The position numbers were made by a program, and so were the translations under genes. The notes under the pieces were generated by a model. It did not search any database, was not told the origin of the DNA, and was given only the letters and a program-made list of their open reading frames with translations. Source: Petaurus breviceps papuanus (lineage: Eukaryota > Chordata > Mammalia > Diprotodontia > Petauridae). Taken from it: a DNA stretch of 64,000 bases. Every line of letters starts with the position of its first letter. The stretch's first letter is position 1. Positions 24,014 through 36,000 of this stretch are shown here, in pieces. The DNA lies in contig JAMXIF010000073.1 of the NCBI GenBank assembly GCA_028583685.1, positions 4,771,694 to 4,835,693 on the forward strand, written 5' to 3'.

Positions 24014-27000
24014 CTGAAAGGGAAAAGAAAAAAAAATCAGATTCATTTTGATTTAGGAGGGCTTGGATTGGTAAGGATTTTAAGATTGGCAAGAAACTCT
24101 TTCTAGCAGATTAGAGATGGAGAGCTGGAAGTAACCTGAGAGGTCATTTGCTACCATCTCTTCATTTTACAGATGAGGAAACTAAGCCCTAGGGAGATGA
24201 ATTGTCTTAACAGAATCAGAGATTTAGAGTTGCATAGGACCTCAGAAGTCATCTGCTCCAACCATCTCATGTTACAAATGAGGACAATAAGGTCCATAGA
24301 GGGAAAGTGACTTTAGGATAATAAATAAGAGATTATAGTATATAATAATAAATAGAGAGCTAGAAGGCACCTCATACTTCATCTAGTCCAGTCCCCTTAT
24401 TGTACAGAGAAGGTAACTTAAGATGAGAAAAATTAAGTTCACATAGGTAGCAAGTGACAGAGGAAGGTTTAAAATTCTGGACATTGTTCTATCCACTGTA
24501 CAACCCTCAATAGTACTTCATCACCTCAATAATATCACAATGATTACTTCCTTTTTTTCCAATTTATTTACTTATTTTAAGTTTTCAACATTCATTTCCA
24601 CAAGATTTTGAGTTATAAATTTTCTTCTTGACTTTCCCCTATCCCCAACCCCAGAATAGTGAGCCTACTGAATACCCCTTCCCCCAGTCTACTCTCTTAT
24701 GTCCTGCCCCAATCCCCCCTAACTTTCTAGTAGGGCAAGATGGATTTCTTTACCCCAATGCCTGTATATCTTATTTCTCAGTTGCATGCAAAAATATTTT
24801 TTTTAACATTTGTTTTTAAAACTTTGATTTCCAGATTCTTTCCCTTCTTCCCTCTTCATCCATCCCCAGGGAAGATAAGCAATTCAATATAGGTAGTACA
24901 TCATTTCCATAGTAGTTACACTGTGAAACACTAGCTACATTTCCTTCCATCCTATCCTGCCCCTCCCCCACTTATTCTATTTTCTACTTTGACCATGTCC
25001 CTTTTCAAAAGTGTTTGCTTCTAACTATCCTCTCCTCCAATCTTTTGGATGATGCCCTTCCTTTTATCATCCCCCCTCTTATCCCCTTCCCTCCTACTTT
25101 CCTGTAGGGTAAGATACCCAATTAAGTATGTATGTTATTCTCTCCTTAAGCCAAATTCAATGAGAATAAGGTTGACCCATTCCCTTTCACCTTCCTGCTC
25201 TTCCCCTCCATTGTAACAGTTTTCTCTTGCCTCTTATGAGATAATTTACACTATTGTATCTCTCCCTTTCTCCTTCTCCCAACATATTCCCCTCACTTCT
25301 TAATTTTATTTTGTAGATATCCCTTCATATTCAACTCATCCTGTGCCCTCTATGTATACATATACACACATATATATTCCCTTCAACTATCCTTATACTG
25401 AAACAGTTCAACTTTAATAAGTTCCTTATGATTTATTTTTCCCTGTTTACCTTCTCATGCTTCTCTTGCTTCTTGTATTTGAAAGTCAAATTTTCTGTTC
25501 ATCTCTATTTTTTTCCATCAAGAATGCTTGAAAGTCCCCTATTTCACTGAATAACCATACTTTTCCCTGAAGCATTATACTAGTTTTTCTGGGTAGGTGA
25601 TTCTTGGTTTTAATCCTAGCTCTTCTTACCTCCAGAATATCATATTCCAAGCCCTTCAATCCCTTAATGTAGAAGCTGCCAGATCTTGTGTTATCCTGAT
25701 TGTGTTTCCACAGTAGTAAAATTGTTCCTCCCTAGCTGCTTGTAATATTTTCTCCTTGACCTGGGAACTCTGGAATTTGGCTATAATATTTCTAGGAGTT
25801 TTCTTTTTGGGATCTTTTTCAAGGTGATCAGTGAATTCTTTCCATTCCATTTTGTCCTCTGGTTCCAGAAATATCAGGGTAATTTTCTTTGAGAATTTCT
25901 TGTGGGATGATTTCTCGGCTCTTTTTTTTGGTCATGGCTTTCTGATAGTTTAATAATTTTTAAATTATCTCTCCTGGATCTATTTTCCAGGTCAGTGATT
26001 TTTCCAGTGAGATATTTCACATTGCCTTCTTTTTTTTATTTGTTTGGATTTTTTTATAGTATCTTGATTTCTCATAAAGTCATTAGCTTCCATTTGCTCT
26101 AATCTAATTTTGATGGAATTATTCTCTTCAGTGAGTTTTTGAACTTCCCTTTCCATGTGGCAAATTCAACTTTTTTAAGGCATTCTTTACGTCATTGGCT
26201 TTTTGGGCCTCTTTTGCCATTTGAGTTAGTCCATTTTTTTTTTAAAGCAATTGGGGTTAAGTAACTTGCTCAAGGTTACATAGCAAGTTATTTCTGGGTG
26301 TGGTGCTAAGCATCTGAGCCTGGATTCGATCCCAGATCTCCCGAATCTGGAGCCAGCACTCTTACTCACTGCGCCACCTGACCAACCCTAGTCTGTTTTT
26401 TAAGGTGTTATTTTCTTCAGTCGGGCTGTTGATTTACTTTTCATGATTTTCTTGCATCATTTTCATTTCTCTTCCCAATTTTTCCTCCACTTCTCTTACC
26501 TGATTTTCAAAATCCTTCTTTGAGCTTGTCCATGGCTTGTGACCAGTTCATATTTTTTCTTTTTTTTGACTATTTTTTTTTTAAGGCAATTGGGGTTAAG
26601 TGACTTGCCCCAGGTCACATGGCTAGTTTTTGTGTTAGGCGTCTGAGGCCAGATTTGAACTCAGGTCCTCCTGACTTCAGGTCCAGTGCTCTAATCACTG
26701 AGCCACCTAGCTGCCCCAAATGTCCCATTTGGTTTGTTTTTTCATAGAGGGCAATTGGGGTTAAGTGACTTGCCCAAAGTCACATGGCTAGTTTTTTTGT
26801 GTTAAGTGTCTGAGGCCGGATTTGAACTCAAGTCCTCCTGACTCCACCACTGAGCCACCTAGTCTCCCCAACCAGTTCATATCTTTCTTGGAAGTTTTTG
26901 ATGGAGGAGTTTTGACTTTGTTTTCTTCTTCTGGTTCCATGTTTTGATCCTTTTTGTCCCCCAAGAAAGATTCTATGGTCTGACTGTGCTTCCTCTGTTT

Positions 27001-30000
27001 GCTCATCTTGCCAGCCAATTACTTGACTTTTGAACTCTTTGGCCATGGTAGAACTCTGCTTCCAGCGTGGAGAGAGCTGTGTCCCAAATTTCTGGGTTTT
27101 TCGCAGTTGTTGTCAAAGCTATGAGGAAGGCACCCTCTCTACAGCCACCACAAGTTCTGGCCCACTATTGTTCCTCATTCCAGGACCACCACCCAAGACT
27201 GCCACCCAGATCCAAGCAGGTCAAAGCAAGAGCGATTACCCTCTGAATGGTCGCTTGGTCCCCTTACGATCTGCAGTTTTGCAGGACAGAAGCTCCAGGG
27301 GCAGCCACACAGCAGTAGCTGCAGCCACTTCACCACACTCACCTCTGCCCCGCGGGGCACAGAGGACAGACTGTGCTCTTCGCTCACACAGTTCCAACAG
27401 AGTTCCCCACTGACCTTTTACTTTCTCTTTGTCATTTGTGTGTTGAGAAGTCTGAAAGCTGCCACAGCTGATGGTGATTCACTCTCCTGAAGTCTGCTCA
27501 GGCAGATCTAGGCTGCCCCAAGTCTGGGCCAGCATGCCTCATGGAGGACTGTGCTTGGCTCCCAGCTCAGTGTGATAGACCCTTTCTGTCAGCCTGTCAG
27601 GTTGCCTTCAATGAGAGATTTTTTCTCTCTGTTACTTTGTGGGTTCTATAGCTCTAAAATGTGTTTAGAGTCATTTTCTTTTACAGGTATTAGAGGTGGC
27701 TGGAGCAGGAGCTCAAGCAACTTCCTGCTTTAACTCTGCCACCTTGGCTCAACGATTACTTCTAATATGTGACTTAAACACAACTGGTTTGTGATTCTAG
27801 TATTAAATACTAGGAGAAGAGGTCCATGCTAGTGAATAGGAATCTCACACTCGAGACAAGTGATGTTATAGCTAAGATTAAGATACTGCTATTGATTCTG
27901 CCTCCACAGGATAGTTCACATTTATCTTTCTGTTATTCACATGACCACCACTCTAGCTCAGGACCTCTTTACCTCCTGTCTAGATCACTGTAAAAGCCTC
28001 CTCACTGATCATCCTGGATTCATTCTCTTCCCTCTCCAATCCATCTTCTAAATAGCTGGCAAATTGATATTCCTAAAGCATAAGTCTAACCATGTCACTC
28101 CCTTGCTCAAGAAGGTCCAATGAATTCCCACTGCCTCCTGGATAATACAGAAATAAACCATTTTGTTTTAACAAAGAGCTTGACAGTCTAATCCCAATCT
28201 ATCTTTCTGGGTTGTCCCACCTGTTTCCTATCCATGAAATTCCTTCTCCTATCTCTACGTCCCAGGCCTAGAATGTGTATCTCTTCATCTCTGCCTCATA
28301 CAATCCAACTGTTCCTTTAGGAAGTCTATTCTTATTCCCTAGCCCCTTCAGAAATTCATTTGCTTGTACCCTCCCTGCTGGAAATTCCTTTGCATTAGCT
28401 TTGTGCATACTTAGCACATACATGCTGTTTTCCACAAAGAACATAAGCTCCTTGAGGCAGGCGTTTTGTTTTAGTTTTCATCCACAGAACCTAGTACAGA
28501 GTCTGGCACACAGTAGGCACCTAATAAATGTGTACTGAACTGAATCATAAAAGAGAGGCCAGCAGTTCAAATCATCATGCATTTCACCGTTTCTTACATG
28601 TCTGTGTCACTGTTTGTTTCTTCTGCTTTCAGTTTTACAAGTGTTTCCTCATCCTCTTCCACTGCCAGCCTGCTGCATCTGCTCCTGATGCTTCCTTGTG
28701 TCCTTCTAAAGTGACAGCGATTCAGCTGGGTCAAAGGAAGAACAAGGAAATGCCATGCACCATTCATGACCTTCCCGAAGTCAGCAAAAAGCAGCTGAGC
28801 CCAGAGTGCAGTGTGGCCCCAGTCTCAGAACACCAGCCAGAGAAGATGGAAGACACTCCTTTGTCTGAATAAGTTATTTCTCCCCTTCAATTTGTTCCAT
28901 TCAAACACCCGCAATTAATATTGACAGTATTGATAACCTGCATGCTGTTCTCTCAACTTGAATAGTTTGCTTTTTTGTTCTTTTGGTTAAAAGATCACTG
29001 AAAAATACAGGTATTTTTGCTCATAGATGATGATGAGTTTACCCCTATGGAGAACAGGTGAAACTTTGTCTCTAAACATGTTACTGTTATTGTTTGTCCT
29101 TTGTTCTCGAAGAGGACCAATGACATCATGGAAGCGATGCCCTGACTAGCATGAACTGGATTTCAATGGGGCTGAGCTCTGCAAAGTCTTCAGCCTCACT
29201 CTACTCCAGAGTCACTGGAGTCCAGTGGCAAAACAAAGGTCAAAATAACTGACTATGGCCTGAAGAAGCAGAGGGTTCCAGATATTTCTGTGTTAGAATT
29301 CTGCTTAATGGAACATGCCGATTTGACTATTAACACAGGAGGTGGCACTGCGTTGCATAAACTGAAATTAACCATTGTACCTCTTCCAGGGGAGTTCCTC
29401 ACTGAAGCAATCATAAGGAGTGAGGGGAGAAGGGTCAGATGAAGTGTCTCATTGACAACCCTAAGCAATTTTTTCCTGGAGGGCCTGTGAAATATCACCC
29501 TGTCTTTTGCTTAGTAAAAGGGAATTGTTTTGTTTGTCATACTTGAGATTTCATCAATGTAAGAAATTCAGTGAGAAAACTCCCTTACCAGTACAGTTTT
29601 GAGCAGCTAGCCTGCAACTTACAACCTTAGAACTTTGCTGGGGGATAATGAGAAGTTAAATGGCTTGCCAGGGGTCACATGGCTGGTATGTGTCAAAAAA
29701 AGGATTTGAACTTAGGTCTTCCTGACTCTAAGGTCAGCTCTCTATCCACTACCCCACTCTGTGTCTCATCTAATATAAGCATGATAGTAAATTAAACGAA
29801 TTTTGGAAGGTTCTATGTATGATTGAAGAAAGCTTATCCTTTGAGAGAATTATCTACGGACTGTCTCACACCATCTGCTAGATACTGTGCACAGGAGAAA
29901 AAGAAAATTAAAAATTTCACCTAAAGTGAACTTTGGACCAGTTACACATACACAATGGCCATCAGGCACACATTTGATTGTGTAGACTTAGTCTGCCCTG

Positions 30001-33000
30001 GGCAGCTAGGTGCTTCAGTAGATAGAGTGTTGGGCCTGAAGTCAGGAAAGTTCATCTTCCTGAGTTCAAATCTGGCCTCAGACACTTACTAGCTGTGTGG
30101 CCCTAGGTGAGTCACTTAACTCTGTTTGCCTCAGTTTCCTCATGTATAAAATAAGCTAGAGAAGGAAATGGCAAACTATTTCAGTAACTTCACCTAGAAA
30201 ACCCCATATGAGGTCGTGAAGAACACGAATGAAATGCCTGAACAACAACAAGACTTATTCTGAAGTTTATTTTTTTTCATACTTGGCATCTGGACTTGCA
30301 GAGGAGAGTTTTAGAGTTGATGGTGATTATGTTGTTATACTTCAGACTCACACATTCAGTGTTGGAGGTACCATGCTATGGGTGCACAAACATTATGTTT
30401 GAAATCAGAGGATCCAGGGCTGAATTCTAACTATGTCATTTATGAGTGACCTTGGGTAAGTTATTTAACTTCCTTGGATGTCACATTTTCCTTATCTCCA
30501 TGCACAATTAGGGAGATGGAAAATAGGTCTTTTGAGATCCTTTCTGGTTCTATAGCTATAACCCTGAATTAGTTTTTGGGTGTGGGGAAAGGAATTTGAA
30601 GAAATCCCATGTGACTTGGAGAAAATAAATTTGGTCTGGATAAGCCCTATCATACTGAAAGAAGGTAGTAGGAATATTTACTATCAAATGAATTAATGCT
30701 TATGGAAAGAAATCATGACTATTTGGCAATCACATGTAAATTCAGAGATGAAAATGAAACTACATTGCTTCATAAACATCTAAAAATTAAATTTTACCGC
30801 TGAGATTTGACACATGGAGTATAGTGGAGAGTGCAAGAGGTATTAGAAAAGTTATGGCTTTAAGTTAAAGTCAAAAACGGCTTTGCTGGAGAACACGGCC
30901 TTTAAAAATAGCATGAAAAAAAATAGCAAAAGCAGGCTGACGACAAGACCTACAGCCTTTCTCTTTATCACAGTGTTATGGAAATTAAGAACCTCAACAG
31001 ACTTGAATTTCCTCATCTGTAAATATCATAACTTACAGTTGTTCCTTTCACATTGTGGTGGTGGATTAGGGGATATGGGCATAAAGCTCCCACATCTGGA
31101 AAATCTGTGTGAAATATGTTGGCCCTTCCTTCATGCCAGATAAGAAGTCTGATTTTTTTTTCTTTTTCTTTTATGGAGTGTTTATAGTACCTTAGTGTAA
31201 CATTTGAGTTAAGTATTTGGTCATAGGCTATATGTAGGTCAATGTTACGTTAAAAGTATGAAAAAGAAATTTAAAAAAATACAAAGTAAATATGAAAATT
31301 AAGAGCACTGGAGGACTTAGTGACCATGCAGAGCTAAACCCCTAGTGGTAGGAGGTGGGAGTTGTGGAAATGCCGTCACTAGCAGGTTGGCTGTAAATTT
31401 TTATGCCAACCCCCTATACATGGAAACTGCTATGGGGAAAGTTGCCACGTGGAAGGGATAATTGTATACCGACTCATCCCCCACAGGGTGGAATAGGATT
31501 TAGCCATGATAAGGCAATGTATAAAAATAAAAATACAAAATGGAAAGATTGTGGCTATTTTGAAATAATTTCTCATATCCATCCAGCAGAAGGTTCTTGA
31601 TATGGACAGCAGTCCCAATGTTTATTCATGCTCAAAAAAATCTGAATACACAAATGTGTTTTCCTCTCTCCTCCCCAGTAGCTCCTACATGGTTTAGAAA
31701 ACGGATGCCATTTTATACCACGCTATTCAATTAAGGAGAAAAATAGCCTTTAAGGAACTTCTATGAAAATGTTTTGTTTACCAAGTAATTAAGTTTAGTT
31801 TCCTGAAGTTTTCAACACTGATAAAAGCCTAAGCACTTTAAATGCTGAATAGGACTTTTGGCAGATATAACAATTTAGAAGTTTCTGGGTATGGTTTCAA
31901 ATCAATCAAATGGGTAGAGTCATGCTTTGGGGATTTGGCAAGCTGTTGAAAACCTTTAAACACAATTAAATTAATGTTAAGTTTCTAATGCAGCCAATTT
32001 GTATGAATGAATCCATACTAGAGATTCTATTGAAAGAAAGAAATGTGTTAATTTCTTCTGGGCAATTTTAATGACTCAAGAGGATTTCATTTGCCAAAAT
32101 GCATCTTGTGAATAGTGCATTATGCCTGTTCTTAGCAGACTAATTTGAAAAAAAAAAGCATCTAGACTAGTTAGAATAAAATGTTTTAGAATGAGTATAA
32201 AAGATGCTTTTTTATTATAAAAGAATATAAAACATTGAAAGATAATTTAAAAGGTAAGAATGAAATACCCTTGCTTTGCTCCCTTCTAACATTAAAAATA
32301 TTTTCTTTGTCTTAATTACTTAAATTTTTCTTGATCATTTAAATTCACAGACACACTCATACACAATTTCTATGACTAAACTATGCTTAGATTGCCTATT
32401 GTATGTGTACATATGTTCATATATAGTACAAGATGCAAATATAAGTATGTGTTTATGTAGAAGTATAAATGTAAGTATACAGACATGTGCATGTATATAC
32501 ATATATGCATACATGCATTCACAATAAATAAATGTTTCATAAGGTTACATATAGTACAAGAAAGTCAAACACTAAAATATAATATATTTCTACAAGGTTA
32601 TGTCTACTTGTAAAAAGTGAAGTGGAAAACTGGGGGAATTATCTGGATAAATCAAGTTGATAAAAACATTTTCAGATCAGTTGTTAAGACATTTACAGCA
32701 AACTGTCCAAATATCACTAAATCTAATTCAGACTAATAGATGGGTAATAATAACTGAATTACAGAACTGCTTTAAGGAAGCCAAAGAGAATTCCTTTGGG
32801 ATCTGCTTAAAATGTTCAGAGAGAACTGGTGCTAATTAGATATTAATTCAATATCTGAAAATGAGTGCTTCTAAAATATTTGAAACTAAGTTATTCTAGA
32901 GGGGTCTAAAGAAATTCTTTTCCATCTTGCTTATAAATTTAAATTATTTGGAGAAGTCTCCCTCAACACCTAAGGAAATGGGGCAAGAGCAACCTTTTAA

Positions 33001-36000
33001 TCCATGTTAAAATGATAATGAATTCTGAATTAGTGAAGTTTGAAATGGAGGTTTTACTATAATAAAAGCAGTTCTCCATTTCACTGGAATTGTATACAGC
33101 AATATTATTCCTACAGATTGTAATACCTTAACTATTCCACCAATAGGCTTAACCGTGATTTTAAAGGTCTGTTCCTGTTGTAAAAGTTATCTCACTTTCT
33201 GCTAGCACATTAGTTAAAAGGTTATCTAAAGTTATATGTGATATGTTATGCTAAGATTAATGTGTTTTGGTCATATGTATTTGTAGCAGCAAGCACCCCA
33301 GCATCCCCAGGGTGTCTGCCAACACAGGTTCTTGAATTTGCTTTGATAAAGGAAAGCAACTCAAAATGTGTTAACAAGCTTACTTTAATCAGTCAGATAT
33401 GTATCGTTTACCTAGTTCAGGGGAAAAAGGTCAGCACCCTGAACTTCAAAGTATACAGACAGAATTATCAAGACAAAAACAGATCAAGTAGACAGATTTC
33501 CAAACTGTCTAACCATTACATCCATACCAAGCAACATCTGGGTTTCAAAGCCGGGGGGCTCTAGACAACAGCTTTCCGGAGTTTCATCTGATCAAATCGC
33601 AGAACACTTCTCAAAGTGAGCCCCAAAACAAAGCCTCACATCAGGGCTTAATAGCCTTCTCCTGGCTCAGAGAATGTAACAACCTTATTGACTCACTGGC
33701 CAATCAAGAAGTATCTACTGAAAAACAGGCCTCCCACCCCAGGCTCCAGGTGCACTTTAGCCTAGGGGCAGGGAAGATCTTCAAAATTTACATTCCCATT
33801 ACAATATTATAGATATAAATTCAAACATAATAGGAATATCCAAACATTTGCAGGAACCATGAGAAGTGGGGGGAGATACAAAGAAAGGCTAAAAAATAGT
33901 CCCTTCTACCAAGGAGCTCACAATGTAATAAAAATCCAAGAAGGAAACAAACACATGTCCCATGTAAGACAAGTTAGAAGTAAATAAGATAGTATCTAAA
34001 AGAACACCACAAAATGTTTCTGTGAATAAATGGAATTGATACAACATGAGGATGAATAGTGTGGTAGAAAGATTTCTGACATTAGAGACAGAAGATTTGG
34101 GATCAGATTCTAATTCTGTAATTTACTATACCATTTGCATGACTTTGGGCAAATTACTGAACATCTCTGGGTCCAAGGTTCTTCATTAATAAGATGAGTG
34201 GATTGAATGAGACGTCCGCTATAATCATCTATAGTACTATAATTATCTTTGATGTGTTTGAAGTTCAAAGGAAATTCAATCTTAATGAATGCCATGTATT
34301 GAAAGAGTTCTAGATTTAGAGTCATGAAGACCTGGGTTCATACTTAGTTTGGTCACATACTACATGTTTGACCTTGGATAAGTAACTCATCTCTCTGGAC
34401 TTTGGTTTCCTCATCTGTAAAAAAGCAAAGGTTGGACTAAGTGACCTCTGTGGTTGCTATAAATTCTATGGCCCTATCATATCTTTGAAGAACTATTTTT
34501 TCTTATCTATTTTAAATAACATTGAAAAACATAGAATGGAGAGGAAGTGGGCCATATTTTAGAAGTTCTTCAAGGGCAAAGTAATAATAAAAGTTGATGT
34601 CTTTACCCAAAATTATGTATAATTAAAAGATGATTGATTACTCAACTTTAACTTGGTTCAATGAAAACTGTTAGTAGAATAATTTTTTTTAAAAAAGTCC
34701 TACCAATATATAATAAAATCATACATTAATATAGCAAGGACCTTTGAAAGAAAGCTTCAGGTTAATTTAGTATTATATTCTTTGATTACAACTCATATAC
34801 AGGATCCATCACTTATCTCAAAACAAAAAAATGCTTTTTAACCAAGTCATCATAATTATGATATATTTTGTAAAACTAGAAATATAAATGTTAAGTATCT
34901 TATAATGTGTTTTAATGCTTGGAGGTTCAAGTGATATATAGGAATATTACAGTCCATAATGTGGAATAAAGTGGAAGGATAAAATCATATGGCTTGAATT
35001 TTTAAGTATGTTTTCTGCCAACTGTATTAAATAGCACTAAGGTTCAATATTCAACAACAACTACAGGCAAGGCAAAATGAATATATATTAATTCTTGCCC
35101 ACAAAGGCTTTACATTCTCACCAGTGAATACTATCTACTTTCCTTCCTCCCTTCTTCCTTCCCTCCCTCCCTATCTATCCATGTATACATATATATGTAT
35201 AAACAGGTGAATAACATAATTAATGAATAACATAAATAATGTAATTTGAGGACAAACTGAGCACTAATAATTGTGAAGCTCAGAGAAAGTTTCATAGAGA
35301 ATGCAGTACATTCATAGAGGATATCACAGAATCTCTGAATTCTAGAAACCATTTTAAATTCAGCCTACCTAAGGACAAGGTCTACTCTTGTATTTTCATA
35401 GAAGCTTCCATGACTTTGCAATAACTATCCCCCCATGCCCAGAATACTGTCCTGCCTCATTTCCATCTCTTAGAAACCCTGCCTTCCTTCAAAATTCACT
35501 TCCAATTCTACCTTCCGCAGGAGGCCTTTCCCCCAGCTGGTTGTGCTTTCCCCATTAAAGATAGCTTCTATTTACTAGGTTTATATTTTGCATATGCCTA
35601 TGTATATACACGTTGTCTCCCCCATTAAAACATAATCTCCTTGAAAGCCAGAACTGTTTTAGCTTTTTCTGTATGTTCCTGGAACTCAGCATAATGATAA
35701 GTACATGGTAAGTGCTTTTCAATGGTCATTGATTTACTGACTGACGGGAAAGAGCCAAGATTGGACATACTAGGGGAGACAGTATGGAGAATGAACCTAG
35801 CACCTGAATATATAAATTAGTGGGGCTGGTTTGATTTATATAATTTACTAAAGGAGCATGGTTAGCGACAAACTGAATCACCTGTATTTTTTGACCATAG
35901 GTCAATTTCGTCTCCTTCTTAAGAAAGGTTTGAGTGTCAATCAAATCAGAAAAAACAGGCTTGAAATTAAATTATTTTCTATCCTCAACCAAAGATAAAA

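Larger units (their letters stand above)
25490..27018 (-). pseudogene. L1/HAL1 ORF1 remnant in the half-LINE
   Basis: The N-terminal part reads [18 protein letters not shown] and continues with a [12 protein letters not shown]-like stretch (27018 to about 26885). A coiled-coil segment lies between the SINEs. The C-terminal nucleic-acid-binding part reads [19 protein letters not shown] and then [20 protein letters not shown] (25850-25656). The family tail [20 protein letters not shown] continues in another frame to about 25490. So it is a decayed ORF1 with frameshifts and three SINE insertions. Confidence 0.75.
24551..27749 (-). mobile_element. HAL1-like half-LINE: 5' UTR, ORF1, 3' UTR, no ORF2
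   Basis: LINE of about 3.2 kb (about 2.7 kb without nested SINEs) on the minus strand. Target-site duplications of 13 bp with one mismatch flank it: CAATGATTACTTC at 24538-24550 and CAACGATTACTTC at 27750-27762. The A-tail (T-run on the plus strand) is at the 24.55-kb end. Order on the minus strand: about 0.7 kb GC-richer 5' UTR (27749-27020), ORF1 (about 27018-25490) broken by SINEs and frameshifts, then a purine-rich 3' UTR of about 0.9 kb. No reverse transcriptase or endonuclease sequence is seen, and no length is left for ORF2. This is the HAL1 layout; an internally deleted L1 is the alternative. Confidence 0.75.

Noticed and set aside
27030-27413. 127-codon plus-strand open frame and its minus-strand partner at 27387-27175
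   Set aside because: Both are reads through the GC-richer 5' UTR of the half-LINE.
33238-33564. 108-codon plus-strand open frame
   Set aside because: Lies almost wholly in the solo LTR, antisense to it; not a gene.
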